A DNA stretch of 64,000 nucleotides. Origin: Gymnogyps californianus (Eukaryota > Chordata > Aves > Accipitriformes > Cathartidae). A program made the position numbers and the translations under genes. Shown one piece after another: positions 1-12,432 of this stretch (its first letter is position 1; each line of letters starts with the position of its first letter). The notes beneath the pieces were generated by a model that was not told the DNA's origin, made no database searches, and saw only the letters and a program-made list of their open reading frames with translations. The stretch covers positions 32,405,502 to 32,469,501 of the forward strand of contig NC_059477.1 of assembly GCF_018139145.2 (NCBI RefSeq), written 5' to 3'.

Positions 1-77
1 TGCCTGCCACTTGGAAAGCTCCTGTATTCTTTAAGGTGATGCTGTTAATTAAAATCTGTACCACTCTCTGGAGGCTT

Positions 78-90
78 TGACCTCTGACCC
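78..90 (-). promoter_or_regulatory. DR1 nuclear-receptor-type site
   Basis: The plus strand reads TGACCTCTGACCC. The minus strand is therefore GGGTCA-G-AGGTCA, two perfect RGGTCA half-sites as a direct repeat with one-base spacing. Such sites are bound by RXR heterodimers with PPAR or RAR, by HNF4 and by COUP-TF. With equal base frequencies, two perfect half-sites at this spacing would be expected well under once in 64 kb. No promoter or gene is visible beside it, so its use is unknown. Confidence 0.3.
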
Positions 91-2947
91 TGTCAGGAAT
101 ATGAGTTTTGTTCCTTTCTTATTGTCTAATGTAGGTGTTTTTTCATGTGATTGACGTGAGGGAGGAGGACGGTTATCTCACTACCCATGGGGACCCAGAT
201 CCTCCCAAGCCTCTGTCACCGGGTACCCCAGTGCATGGGGAAGGCCGTGTGGCTCTGCCCTGCTGTTGTCCCATCTCCCCCTCCTCATGACTCTCGGAGG
301 GAGCTCTGCTAGTCTGGGAATTGGCACGTAGACATGGCAAAGGATGTGTAGGTGAATCGAGAGGTCTTGGTGGGAATGACTGTCCTCTTCCCCCTCTCGC
401 CCTGCAGACGCTGCTCAGAAATGGGGCAGAACCTGCTGATTTGTGGGGTCTTGTGACAAAAGGGAAGGATCTCTTTTTGTCTGATCCTGGAAGGGAGCAA
501 TTTAAATTGGTGATTTATGTTCAGAAAGGCATTTCTTTCCCATACTTCTTCCTTCCTCCTCACTCAGAAGTACGTACAGGGCAACAGGGGTGACATCTGA
601 TCGTCATTTACAATATGTTTCTTCTGGATGAGATTGCATTGTGTTATAGGCCAGTAGGAAGATATTTATTCTATTTGATATTAGTTCAATTAATGCTGAA
701 CAGAATTACTTCCAGAGGAAGAGGTCTTTCACAACCAGCTTCTGTTCAGAGCTGGTATGTACTGAAGCTCACAATCCTTGATTTCCAGGACAGGGTGCAA
801 TAGGGAATGTAAGTTTATAGCACAGACATTAGTAAAGTGCACAGGCAACACAATAAGGCTCGATATGGCACCTACAGAAGTTATTGGAAGGGGAAACCTA
901 TTGCCTACGCTGTATTTTGGGGTTGAACCTCTAAAAGAAGAAAAGTGCTATCCCGAAGTCATCAAAGAGGAGCCCTGTACAACCCTCCTAGTGCTTGTGT
1001 AGACCATTTTGCATGTGGCCTTAGATGGCAATGCATGTCTTGGGTTGATGAGCTGCACGGATACAAGCAAGCATCCAACTTGGCCAGGCAAATACAACTA
1101 TCACTGTTTCCCACCACCTGCCTCCCATAGTGTATTTTATCAAGTCCCATAATAATAACCTGCTGGGGAAACAGCAGGGTTTAAAAATGGGAGCAACTTT
1201 GATGGGTTTGGTGGGGTTGGTTTTTTTTTTTTGTTTGTTTAATTTCCAAGCACACCCTTGTGTTAAGAGCCCGCTGGGGAGTCCTCTGGCTGGACAGGTG
1301 CTCTGGGCCTCTTGAAGGTTGGGGATGAAGTATTCTGTTGTTTCAGCTGCTGTGACCTTACGGTCCTTAGGAAGGTTGATTATGGATGTATAGCAGCTTT
1401 ATCGCCCCATGGCGACATGTACCGTACAGTACCCAGTGGTATTTTAAGTACTTCATAGTTATATCAAAGAAAATACTTATGGAGTATTAGGCCTTATAAA
1501 CCCATAGCGCTGTGCATTTTATGGCTGGAACTTAAAGTAAGTCATGAAACAACTTAGAGGTATTTGTGCTTTTGTTTGATTTGGACTGGCGTCCTGCTTT
1601 TAATATTCCTTTGGATAAACAACTCCCATTTTACAGCCTTGCATGGCACATGCACCCTGTGTTTAACTGAAGGGACTCTGCCACTTGGGCCATTTTGCCC
1701 AAAATTTCGCAAGAATAACAGTGAATATTACAATATACACGTTGCAAAAGAAAGCTGGATATGAAAAGAGAAGTCAAATATGATTGTCTGAATGGAGGAC
1801 CCTAAAGCGTGGAGGGCTGTAAAAGAAAGAAGTCATAATATTTTGAATTTTTTTTTTCCACTCAGTTCTGGGACAGATTGCGTTACTGTCACGCAGATCC
1901 AGAGGACTTCAGAGGAATTGTCTGGGAGTTTTCACAGATGTAACTGAAAATAGAACTTGGCCCAGGCACTGCAAAGGCAATTGTAAATCTAGGTTTGAGT
2001 CAGTCACCTGTGCGATATGTGGACTGCAGTGTGTTGAAATGGGATTTAGAGAATTTTGTGCTAAGAATGGAATAATATTTCAGCAAAATATTTAAGTTTT
2101 CATGTTGTATTTCTGATTTGGTTCAGAATGAGCCCAGTATTTGAATCCAGGGCAAAGATTTTCCTGTATTGTAAGTCATTGCTAAAGTCGTTATGTGTGT
2201 GATTACTGTGGAATAACATTAGTTTCAGTTGCTTTTCATTTATTTTATTTTGAACTATTCAGTGAAGATTCAGAGTGGTATATTAAAATTATGTATGTTC
2301 AATGCTGGAGTGTGAAATACCATGTAAAACATTTATTGAAGTTTAAATAATTCCTGTTTCCTAATCAAGGGCTTTGGAGAGAATTCTGTTTCTACTTTTA
2401 AATATTCATTTTGCCTGCTCATTTTCATTAACTAGTGCCTAGAATAAATTGTGGTTTATTGGGGTTCTTTCTCCCTTATCAACATATGTGGCTTTGTTAC
2501 TAAAATCTAGGAGTGTTTTCTGTTTCTTCCAAATTTACACAATATAATGACTGAGACCATATAGGTACATAGGCCTAATTTGTTGCACTCCCACTTCAAG
2601 GCAACAAATTGCCTTTAAAACTAAAAATGAAATTCCTTTTTTTCCTAACCTTCATTATATGAACCAGCATTTCAGTTTCACTGATGGAACAAAACTACCA
2701 TAATTAGGCAGACTGTAGTTTTTAGTGTAAGGTCACATCATGCTTTGCTGGGAATAGTAAGAGGAAATGATCTTCAATGTAACATCTCGGTGACTGGCAG
2801 ACCAGCTGCTCTGGTCATTTCTGTTAGTGAAGTGGCCTTGGGAAAAAGGGTGAGTGTGTGTTGTTTGTGAGAGGAATTAAATTAACCTCGTCGCATAATT
2901 GGTACCCATGTAGACTTAGTGGATCTTTCAGGTTTTTTAAACTACTC

Positions 2948-2974
2948 TTTTTTTTTTTTTTGTGTGTGTGTGTG
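2948..2974. repeat. T14 run followed by (GT)n
   Basis: Fourteen T are followed by about six GT units. This is a simple low-complexity tract with no other content. An A11 run lies about 40 bp downstream. Confidence 0.9.
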
Positions 2975-4080
2975 CTGAAGTTGCAGAAGACATACCTTAC
3001 CTTTAAAATAATAAAAAAAAAAATCATTACAAGGAAAGATTTGACTCCAAGATGTTGCTCTCTTCTGGGGATTGTAAGCCATTCTTTGCAAGGTGAGCGC
3101 TTGGTAAAACAGTAAAGGCAGTAGGTCAGGCATGCTCCGGTGCAGCCAGGATACGAAGAGTGGTAGTTGGCCCGTTACCTGAAATTAGAATATATATATA
3201 TAGCAAAAATTGCTTTGTAAAGGTTCCCCGGTAATATCGATGTTGCTGGCGTGGTTCCTGACTCCTGGAGTGTACCCTGGTGCTCCTGCTGTTTTAATGG
3301 CAACTGGCAGCCTACATTGGGAGCAGCATCGTCAGCTGGAAACAATAGTGTCTGATTCTTGTTTGTCAGCTGGGACAATAGCCCTGCTGATGGGCTGTGG
3401 TGAAGGAGAGCGGGCTTCCTTTGTATGGCAGTGCAGGCATGGCAGATGGCTAATTGGACATGATAAACCACGGGGGCAATGGGAGAGAAAAAGGAGATCT
3501 GCAGGGATTATCAGCTTGTATCCGCCACGTTAGGGAAAAAACAAATATGTATTTTAAAGATGTTATCAACTTTAGCTTTTTGCCATGAATATATCATTCA
3601 ATAACAAAGAAGGGGGACACCCTAACTAAAGTCTTTCCTTAGCTGATGAGAAGTTCGCTTTATTAGCTGGGAGCAAATCATATTAGTGTATGGGAAGGTA
3701 GGCAAATGCATGGCCCCCAGAGATGCTGGCATGGCACTTAGGAAAATTAGCAGTGCATATTTTTCACCAGTCTTGTAAGTGAATGTCAAACTGTTGTGCC
3801 AAACAGCATCCAAGCTGAAAACAAAGAGCTTTGCAGCAGTGCTTTTCAGGAGTGGAAAGTTACGCTCTACCATAGTTTATCTCAATACAAATAGACGTCC
3901 ATCAGTGTTGGAGCACTGAAAAGCTAAGCTGATTAACGAAGGCAGAATTTATTTGTTTAAATGTATTTTATTAGACTTAATAGAGTATACACTATGAAGC
4001 CAAAACCTGAGGCCCTTGCGCAAACAAACTTTTGCTTATTTAAAGCAGCTTAGTGAAAAATGGAATGAAAGCCTCAAGGT

Positions 4081-4528
4081 TAGGACCACAAAAATGATCA
4101 GAGGGGTGGAACACCTCTCCTATGAGGAAAGGCTGAGACAGGTGGGGTTGTTCAGCCTGGAGAAGAGAAGGCTCCAGGGAGACCTTATTGCAGCCTTTCA
4201 ATACTTAAAGGGGGCTTATAAGAAAGGTGGGGATAGACTTCTTAGTAGGGCCTGTAGCGATAAGAGAAGGGGTAATGGTTTTAAACTAAAAGAGGGTAGA
4301 TTCAGACTAAAGATAAGGAAGAAATTTTTTACAGTGAGGGTGGTGAAACACTGGAACAGGGTGCCTAGAGAGGTGGTAGATGCCCCATCCCTGGAAACAT
4401 TCAAGGTCAGGTTGGACAGGGGTCTGAGCAACTTGATCTAGTTGAAGATGTCCCTGCTCATTGCAAGGGGGTTGGACTAGATGACCTTTAAAGGTCCCTT
4501 CCAACCCAAACTATTCTACGATTCTAAG
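4081..4528 (+). mobile_element. CR1 LINE, 5'-truncated 3' end
   Basis: This is the 3' part of a CR1 non-LTR retrotransposon, the dominant LINE of birds. Seen directly: an open frame ending at 4441 with the typical CR1 C-terminal text (LFSLEKRRLQGDL, then VVKHWNRVPREVVDAPSLETFK), followed by a short 3' UTR with GGTTGGACTAGATGACCTTT and CCCTTCCAACCC. The end is two octamer units, ATTCTACG and ATTCTAAG, which is the CR1 tail form. The copy is about 450 bp against roughly 4.5 kb for a full element, so it is 5'-truncated and cannot move itself. I see no target-site duplication, as is usual for CR1. The left edge is placed where similarity to CR1 begins and may be off by a few tens of bases. The subfamily was not determined. 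Confidence 0.95.
4094..4441 (+). pseudogene. CR1 ORF2 C-terminal remnant
   Basis: These 115 codons, from an internal Met to TAG, encode the extreme C-terminus of the CR1 ORF2 protein, downstream of the reverse transcriptase domain. No endonuclease or reverse transcriptase motifs are present because the 5' part is missing. The frame is open and also runs upstream to an ATG at 4016, but residues before about 4094 do not look like CR1 and are probably host DNA. The intact frame suggests a moderately young insertion, because the older CR1 at 47450 is much more degraded. It is not a functional host gene; similar fragments are often mis-annotated as avian proteins. Confidence 0.85.
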
Positions 4529-5308
4529 GTATGTATCAATCCCAGGTAGTTTTCGGTATGAGATGTGTAGGCTTAGCTGGTGGCTTTGGTGGCTGTGGGC
4601 TGTGAGCCCAAGGCTGTGCCCGCAGCCCGGTAGCAGCAGGCAGAAGTTCATCCCATTGGATGCATTTTAATTCATTTTTTGCTCACCCCCTAGTTAAACA
4701 ACAAGAGAAAGCACACCACAAGTTTTGGAGTAATTCCACAATTTTTGTTCATCTCTCTGTCCACAGAGGAGGTATAAGAAGTAAGGCTGAAAGGAGGTCA
4801 TGTGCATCGGTGGCTGCTGCAATGATCTGCAGTCATCGCAGGCTTTAACTCCCTGTTTCGTAAAATGGTATCAAGTGCCTAGAATACTTTGCTATTTTAG
4901 TGTGTCTCATAATAATGTTATGGTATATAACAGATAAGTTTAAATTGTAGTAAAAATAAATCTGCAAGAGATTAAAAATAATAGCTAGCAAGAAATATGC
5001 AGTAGTCTGTGGAAGCAGATTTACTTTCTGTGGAAATGTCTGGACTGTGTTTCTCTTCCACTGTTTACTACTGTCTTTTCCCATGGGACAAGTTTAGTGG
5101 AAACTCCAGAGGAAAAGTTTCAGTGGGTTGCTGTTGGTTTCAGCAGGCCCTTCAAGTGCTGTACCTGTCAGTCTGTCTAGATTTTGAAGCTATAGGTGCA
5201 GGAGACCATTCGAAGGATTGTGAGTGGATGCAATAAAACTTCCAATAGGGCTGCTCTTCTATAGGACCTACAATATTGTCATTATGTTATGAAGGTTCTC
5301 TACCAGAG

Positions 5309-5415
5309 TTTATTATTTGTATTATTGTCTCAGTCACTGATTAGTTCCTTCTGAAGCAGATGCTGTGTGAACGCTGAACAAAAAGATGATCCCTGCCATC
5401 AAGTGATTACAATAA
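5309..5415 (+). repeat. Ancient amniote-type repeat fragment
   Basis: The order TATTATTTGTATTA, then GCTGTGTGAACGCTGAACAA, AAAGATGATCCCTGCC and finally ATTACAAT follows a dispersed repeat that I recall from turtle and bird genomes (tail with a 'tgtacaaacacagaacaaaaaga..gtccctgcc..ttacaat' pattern). A second, also decayed copy appears at 29722-29860. The family name is not certain. Confidence 0.45.
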
Positions 5416-7631
5416 AAGCTGTCAAGCGGATTGTGAATTCCTTTAACTGAAGACTTGTCTTTTGCTTTGCTTTTAAACATGTCTGAAGGACAAGCCAGAG
5501 GAGTTATGGAGTCTAGCACTGGGTGTGGAGCAGAGGGAGTGGCTGAGAATAAGGTACAAGCAGAAAAATAGGGAAGAAATGAGATAACTGTAGGGAAACC
5601 TAAAAAACCGTGGAAGAATGCAACAAAGTTATCTACTAGCAGAGCACTTCAGAGCTGGAGGGCACTTGGCTGAGAAAGGGATCGCAGCCTGCATGCCTGC
5701 ATCCTCTGCGGAAGGGAAGCAGGTGATGTCAGCGTGGGGAAGGTCAGAAGCCAAAGGAAATCACAGAAATGAGACAATAAAAGGTTTGACTGGAGTTGTA
5801 GCTTTTGAGATGGAAAGCCACAGGTAGGTTTTCTGACACATTAGCAAAAAAATTGGCAGACTTTGGCTGGGTACATAGTGAAAGGAGGGAACAGGCAAAG
5901 CCTATGCATGTATCATGCTCAGAATGGGGAAGGCAACCATAGGAGGTACTGCAAAGCACAGGAAAAATAGCAAGGTTTTATCTTCTAGGAGATGCCCCTC
6001 ACCATCGAAGACCATTATTATCACACTGCAGTCTTTTAATGGTGACTGCACCAAATGCCTGTCTTGCTTTGATGCTGTGGAGAGAAGGCATTTCCCTATG
6101 AAGCGAAGACACAGAGCCAAAATCCTTGGGTGTTCTGCTTCACATTTAATGCCTCTTGTTCACAGAAATATGTCATGAAGAGCCAGCCTCCTTGGATCTG
6201 ACTGCCACTGTATTCGCAGCAATTTAACTTTCCTGCTCTGCTTTTCTGTGGTGAGGCAGAGAGTTCGGGAGTGATGCTAATAGAGTCAGTCTGAAGCATT
6301 CAGATAAATTTAGTCTGAAGGAACAAGTCAGGCCTACCGGGTAAATAGTAATGATCTTGTGAGCTTCCAGGACTTAGATCTACAGTGTGCGAATCTCCCA
6401 TTAACAGCTTGCTCCTATTCAACTCAATCCTTCTCGAAAGTTAGCTGGGGTGTTAAATAGGTCGCTATCTATTACAGATTCCTGTTAGTCTGTAATCTGT
6501 CTGCTGCTTCAGGTTATTTATCAAATTCCTACTGAGGCGGTCTTGAACTATTTGAGGCCAGGAGAAAGTTTTTAACACTGGCTTGGTTTAAAACACCTCT
6601 GGTGCTAAAACTGAACAGAGGGAAACCCCTGTTGGTTAGATGAGTTCAGATCAATTAAAACTGATCTGTGTGGTAATGGGAGTTTGTAAAAAATGATGCT
6701 TCCCAGCATGTAAGCCCTTATCATGGGAAAAGATGATTTTTTTTTTTTTTTAAAAGCTGCTTGTCTTCATCATTGAGTTGTGCACTAAGGTGTAACTGGC
6801 AGCTTGGACCTGGTTGCTGTGATTGGGATTGATTTCAGCTCTTGATCCAGCTTCAGCTCCGTTGTGATATTTGTGGCTGGGAGCCTTACGATGCTCATGT
6901 GCAATAGTTCAAAACCAATGGCTGGTAGGTTCTTACTCGGCTACTCAAAGGACAGGTTTGTACAGTATCCACCTCAGAAGTCAAGCAGTGCTCGAGACGT
7001 GCAGGATGAACAATGATTGCTTTGCTTGGCTCAGCCATCCTCAGCGCCCCTTGGTGTGCAGTGGTAATGGAGATAATAGTAATTAGAAATAATACACAGA
7101 ATTAGTACAGCATTTGAGAACACTTAAATAGTCAACGGTCTTTGTGTAGAATAGGGAAGTCTCATCAAACCCATCTATAAAAAGGGGATAATCAGGCACA
7201 AAGCTGCAGTAAGAGGTTTTCTTGAGGTTGTATGGACTTTTTGCACATGTTCTTGAAAAACCCACGTCCTGGTGGTGGAGCAAACCCTGACAAAGCGCTG
7301 CATGGCTTTACCTTCTGTTGGCAGGGCATGGGCCAGGAAAAGCACACCAATCCCTTTTTACTGTAGGATTGTCAAAAGTCATGGCTGAAGTGACAGGTGG
7401 AATCGGAGAGATATGCAAACACTCAGCTCTTCTTAAACCACTTGATATGAGTGCCTATATATGGATGCAGGTGACCTGTTTCAGACAGGTTGTACGTATT
7501 GGCCTTAGTCCTGGAAATGGGATTAACACACCTTGCCTGTGTCCACACCAACCAGTCAAACGGTCTTAAGATTTTTTTATTACACTGACCCTATTTTTAC
7601 ATATACGTGGGTCAGAGCACATCTGGTATAA

Positions 7632-7700
7632 AAAATGGCCTGATGCCAGTGACAGCAGAGGAGCTACAGTAATTTACACAGGCGGAAATTTTGGCCCGTG
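7632..7700 (+). repeat. Ancient repeat fragment, 'tttacac..ggccc' type
   Basis: The text GGCCTGATGCCAGTGACAG, AGGAGCTACAGTAATTTACA and ATTTTGGCCC follows the pattern of an old amniote palindromic repeat that carries '(g)gagctac..tgatttacac' and ends in 'tttggccc'. Only about 70 bp remain. The assignment is from memory and could be chance similarity. Confidence 0.35.
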
Positions 7701-9136
7701 TTCAGCTGACAGACTCGTGTGGGGATGGGGCCAAAGAGGACTGGTAGCAGAGTAAGGATATTTCTAATTTAATGTGTTAAAACATCGAGATGATTTTGCT
7801 CATCACTGTGGTATCTGAATGCTGACAAAACGAGGCACTTGGGCTCTGGGTCTGTTCTGCTCACTATTTGGGAGGGTCCTCTGTGCCTTTTTTGTAATGA
7901 GTGTGCTGCTGTGAAAGTTACATCTATTAAATGCTAAATGTAAGAGAGATTTAATGACATGCTATTAAAAAGTTCCACCTACCTAAAAATGCTTTGCTTT
8001 CCAGCCCAGGTTTGCTAATATATTCCATATTTCACAGAGATCTCTTCATGAAGAGAATGCTGTCAGGAGCCTTTTACAGCTCTGATCCTGCTTTTGTTGT
8101 CTTTTACGAGTGCCAGATTCCCTTTCGCTGCAGAGCCAACTGCTCTGCCATGAAGTTTATGCTGTGGAAGTCTCCCGTGGGCACGTTAGTTGCTCAGGGC
8201 ATGGGAAGGTACCTCCTGACTGGTTCCATACAGCAGAGTTTAACGGAGCTATAACCATAGTATATGATTTCCTTTTCTTGGTCTCATTTTTCCTCATACT
8301 TTTTCCTCTTGGAATATATCTAGCAAATGTAAAATCTGTGTGTCGCTATTCCAAATGGGGCCGTTTGCTTAACATGGCATTGTCCAGGGTAGAATAAATA
8401 CCCATGTCCTTCTGAAGAGCACTGAATTGATTGCACATACCACCTGTATTTACCAGTAATGTAACATGTGAATGAGAGAACTGCAAAGAGTTGTAATTAA
8501 GTGCGACTCAGAAGAGTAATTTTCACACTGACAAGAAATAGAAAGTCATGTTGCATCTTCCTATGGCAATACATAGACAAAGGAAGGTTTCCTCGTTGGA
8601 AGTTATCTTTGTATTCGTTTTCTTTAGAGAGAGAAGCTGTGGAAGGTATAGCACAGGCAGTGGTCACCAGTCTGTGGACTGCAGAGATTGGTGCGGGAGC
8701 TCTCTTCCCCCTGTAAATGCCCTGCCCCTCCATTGCTCCCCAGTCCAGAGCACAGCCCTTACTTTTTGCTGGCTGCAGCTCCCCAGCAAAGGCTTCCTTT
8801 GGTTCATGTATACCTGGAAGATTTAAGAGGGAGCAAACTTGCTCCCTGGCTCTTTTCTAGGTGTCCGTAGTCCAAATGGGCCTCTGTCTTGTTGAACTGA
8901 ACAAGAGTGTGCTATGGAGGGAGTCTGTCACTCCTTTTCCTCTTGTCCTGCTCCTGGGGTGCACAGTGACCTCTGTTTGCACACAAAGTAGCTGAATGTC
9001 AAACGGAAAAGACAGAAACTTTATACAGATTAAACTGAATATTTTGAAACTAATAGGATAGCATGGAGGTCAGACTTAGGGTGCCTAACTAGCAGGCATG
9101 CAAAGTGCACAGGCAAACAAAGGAGGACTAAGCTTC

Positions 9137-9162
9137 TTTTTTTTTTTTTTTTTTTCTTTTTT
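9137..9162. repeat. T19 plus T6 homopolymer tract
   Basis: Nineteen T, one C, then six T. It could be a remnant poly(A) tail of a minus-strand retrocopy, but no retrocopy is recognisable on its right. Confidence 0.9.
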
Positions 9163-12110
9163 CTCATCTAACATGCAGCTACATTAACAGCTGCAGCTAA
9201 TGACTTCTGAAGGGATCTCCTCTCCTGGCTCCCTTCTTGCTCTTCCAATCTATGTATGTATTTTCCCTGAGAGCTGTTCCAGGAACTGAATTAAAACCTC
9301 CCTAGTCATTACTTTTCCTTTTGGTGTGCAGACATCCTGCAAACGGTGGCTCAGGCAGCAGCCTGAAGCAGTTAGGTTTCAGAGGAAGCCAACTGTAGCA
9401 ATCTATTTTTAAAAGGTTATTTTGATGAATTGGATTTTGTGACCTGATTTGAACTGGTCTTGGGCACCCATGTGTTGTACTGCCGCAGCCTGAACCCATA
9501 GGAGCGTCACTGCTGTTTTGCCATTGCAATCCTATCTGCTTTCTGTATCAGACAGCAACAAATTATTCTCTCCATCCTCAATCCCACTTGTCCTGTGTGT
9601 TGATAGTGGAGAGTTGCAGATCTTTTGCAAAGCAAAACTATGCTTGTCATTGCAGTTTCTTGGCTGTCCTGTTTCCCTTCAAGCAGTGGGAGTCTGGAGT
9701 TGGGGCTGTCATCTTTTATGAAACACTATTACGTTTTTTATTTTGACTATCTGTAAAAAGTGATTTAAAAATCCTCCATGACCAAAGAGTTTATGCAGGA
9801 GTTTACATAAGTTTCATCCTTAACTTTGCTATAGAGTTACGGATATAGGTACTATGTAAGACCTTAAAACACCAGAGTTAAACACCCACACCTCTCAGCT
9901 ACAGTAAATGAAACTTGAAAAACCTTGATCCAGAAAGCTATGGGCTGTTGCAGCGTCAGTCCCTGATGCCTTGTCTGGACACATCATTGCACAGCTCCTC
10001 TTAACATCAGTGGCACAGGAGCTTTACAGTGCAACTTTGGCAGGCACTGGCCTGCGCTTGTACCTCCTTATAGGAGGCATTCAGCATGTAGGAGTGAATA
10101 TAAATCTTGTATTCAGTCTCTTGAAACTGTCTCAATACTTCTATTATGTAATTCTACACAGTATTTCTACTGTGCTGAAGTAACTTGAGTTTATTCTCAA
10201 TCCAAAAACAAATGGGAAAGCTGTAATGGACTACTTTGGATTAGGTATTGATGCTCAAGAAAGCTGTCTGTTTCAGTGTCACACTTCTACACACGGATAT
10301 GTAAATGAATGTGTTTGGAAGTTTAGGACTTGTCGTGGAGGTGTTTGTCATGCTGTAGTCGTGCTGGGACCCTGCTGATAAATGGGATTTTTAGATAGAA
10401 AGCTTCCATGGATGAGTAGGTGCTGATGGCTCTGTTGTTGGCACCCATCCATTTGAGCCCCTAAGAGGCACTTAGATATTAAAACTGCACTTTTTTTGAA
10501 GTTAAGACTTGAGGTTCACAGTTTTGAAGCTGTTGGTGCAACTAAGGAACCCCCTGAGCAATTTCTGGAAAGGAAGGCTTCATTCCTAATATCCTGGCCA
10601 GATTCCTCTTGGGATAGCTATATTCTTCTCTTGCTCTTCGACATTTCTGCTCTGAGGTTATGCTTTGCAATGCTGGTGTGCATGAATAGTTGCTGAATTT
10701 GACTGTATGAATTGCTGCATTTTAATGTTGAGAGGTAATTTGTATCTGTGACTCTCCTATAGGGCTTCACGGTGAAGATCCTGTCATTCTTAGCACATCC
10801 ACTGTCTTTGCATAACCTCCCTTGCTTTAGGCAAGGTAAAACAAACACAGCCTCTGGCAGCTCTGTGTCAGGAACAGCACATGCAGACCCACGTCCAGGC
10901 ACCCATCCTTCCCGGCTGCTACCAAAGCTGTCCGGGAACACACAGGCTTCCCCTGCGTCACGCCCCAGCCTGTACGCCTGAAGGAAACCTCCTCGTATCT
11001 TCAGCTCTTCCTGTCCAGCTGCGCATGGGTCCAGCACGTCACAGCTCATTGTTTAAGATGGCAAAGTGTGCTGCGGTCCTGCAGCACGAGGGGGGCTGTA
11101 AAATGTGAAATGATGTTGTTGTTGATAAAGAAGTTTATAAGCTGTTAAACAGCACGTGTTGGTCAGGCAGAGCTTTCCTATTTCCACTGCTTGATAAGAG
11201 GCTTGTGAGTGAACTCCTGCTCACTGTATGCAAAGAAGGGGAAAGGCAGGCTCTGGTTGTCTCCAGTGTCCCAAATCAATGGGTGCTTTTTCTGGTGGTG
11301 GTTGGAGCTGAGTTCGCAATATCTCAGCCCTCTTCTGCTTTTTGGTGTATAGAGTTTATATAGGGTTAAATTAGGGTGCAGCAGTTGAATTGCAAGCTTT
11401 TCTGACAGGAGCTCTTGAGCTTCTGCATCCATAACTTTCCTGAGGCTCCCTTAGGTAAAGCCTGGCATGCTTTATCTGACAGACAGCTCGACTGATATTT
11501 CTAACGGCTTACTCTGCTAGTGTCGGTGCGTCTAGGTGCAGCCAGAAACTTTCATCCTAAAGTTATAGGTATCCCCAAGTTACATGTACAAGTGGCGATG
11601 TTGCAATGGAAATGCCTCAGCAGCAAGGCTGTGATACAGGAATGAGTGTTGCATCCCCGTAAGATAGAACAGTTGTGCCTTTTTGGGTAGGAACCATAAT
11701 TTGGATACAAGAATCTTATGTGCTAGAACAGCATCTTTTACCGGGCTTTTAATTTTATGTGCCTCATCTTTTCTGGTCTATGTCAGACCAGAAGGTTCCT
11801 CAATTATTCTTCTTCATCTTAAATGTTATCCCCTTGCTGTGAAAACTGATCTATTGCAGAACAAGAATTTTTTTTGCGTTGGAGTAATCCTAAAAGATTG
11901 CTGCTGTGAAAAGCAAAGCCCTTGGTCTTGTTGTTCTGTGTTCCTCCTGTCATCATTAAAGCTCTTTGTGTTAGACCATGAGCAGCCCACATCATCACCA
12001 GCTTTCCCTGCTGCTGAAGCCTGCAGTGAGACCGTAATCCTGTGTTTGCCATCACAGTGTCTTCCCATGTAGTGTGATTTTACAAATCTAATATTGTGCT
12101 TTCTCTGCAG
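9163..12110. other. Unique non-coding DNA
   Basis: No gene recognised. The longest frame is 143 codons on the minus strand (10618-11049), in a C/G-richer patch. It has no signal peptide, known domain or homologue that I can see and overlaps open frames on the other strand. The right edge is the pyrimidine tract that precedes the candidate exon at 12111. Confidence 0.6.
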
Positions 12111-12158
12111 GAACAACAGCAACAACAAGATGGGCTGCAAATAGCAATGTTAGCAGAA
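12111..12158 (+). other. Candidate 48-bp coding microexon (unproven)
   Basis: A branch-point-like CTAAT and a TTCTCTGCAG acceptor precede the segment, and GTAAGC follows it as a donor. Between them lie exactly 48 bases, open in one frame as EQQQQQDGLQIAMLAE. A length divisible by three, an acceptor with a pyrimidine tract, and a strong donor together are what a cassette exon looks like. Against it: the length is short, the Q run comes from a CAA/CAG-rich stretch, I recognise no protein with this text, and no partner exon is visible nearby. A decoy splice-site pair is quite possible. Confidence 0.2.
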
Positions 12159-12284
12159 GTAAGCAAGTATCCCGCTGTCTGACAGTGCTGGACAAACAGC
12201 AAGCTAATTTTCACCTTGTAGTACCGAGGTTGTAGATAAGTTTAGTGGATAATGTAAAATTCTGGAGATGAAGGTCCTACTTCT

Positions 12285-12405
12285 GCTGTGGCCTACTGGA
12301 TGACATTAAGCAATTAGCATTGCTCCGTGCCTCAGTTTCCCCCTGAGAACTGGGTAATTGGCTGTGGATGAAAAGCCCTATAAAATAATAACAGTTATAT
12401 GCAGT
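12285..12405 (+). repeat. MIR/L2-like fragment
   Basis: The sequence includes GTGCCTCAGTTTCCCC and, further on, GATGAAAAGCCCTATAAAA and AATAATAACAG. This matches the core of MIR-type SINEs (the 'cctcagtttcccc..aataat' pattern) and the sauropsid version with 'gatgaaaagcgctatataa'. It is strongly diverged and has no intact promoter boxes. Confidence 0.6.
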
Positions 12406-12432
12406 GCATGTAACAGTTATTAACACAGAATG

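Larger units (their letters stand above)
1..4080. other. Unique non-coding DNA, no gene seen
   Basis: This stretch is AT-rich and holds no open frame that resembles a known protein; the longest is 107 codons (3210-3533, plus). It contains a DR1-type site at 78-90, a short TA run near 3190-3202 and a T14(TG) tract at 2948-2974. The last part leads directly into the CR1 insertion and shows no clear target duplication. Confidence 0.7.
4529..9136. other. Unique non-coding DNA with old repeat scraps
   Basis: No recognisable gene. A GC-richer patch at 4570-4640 has small nested inverted repeats. Two decayed repeat fragments (5309-5415 and 7632-7700) are listed separately. A T15 run is at 6737-6751. 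Open frames reach only 95 codons and are not protein-like. An ORF at 7994-8254 has an acceptor-like pyrimidine tract before it and a possible donor near 8210, but its translation matches nothing I know. Confidence 0.65.

Noticed and set aside
7992..8210. Possible exon after TGCTTTCCAG with donor GGAAGGTACC
   Set aside because: The donor is poor, the translated text is unlike any protein I know and no partner exon is seen.
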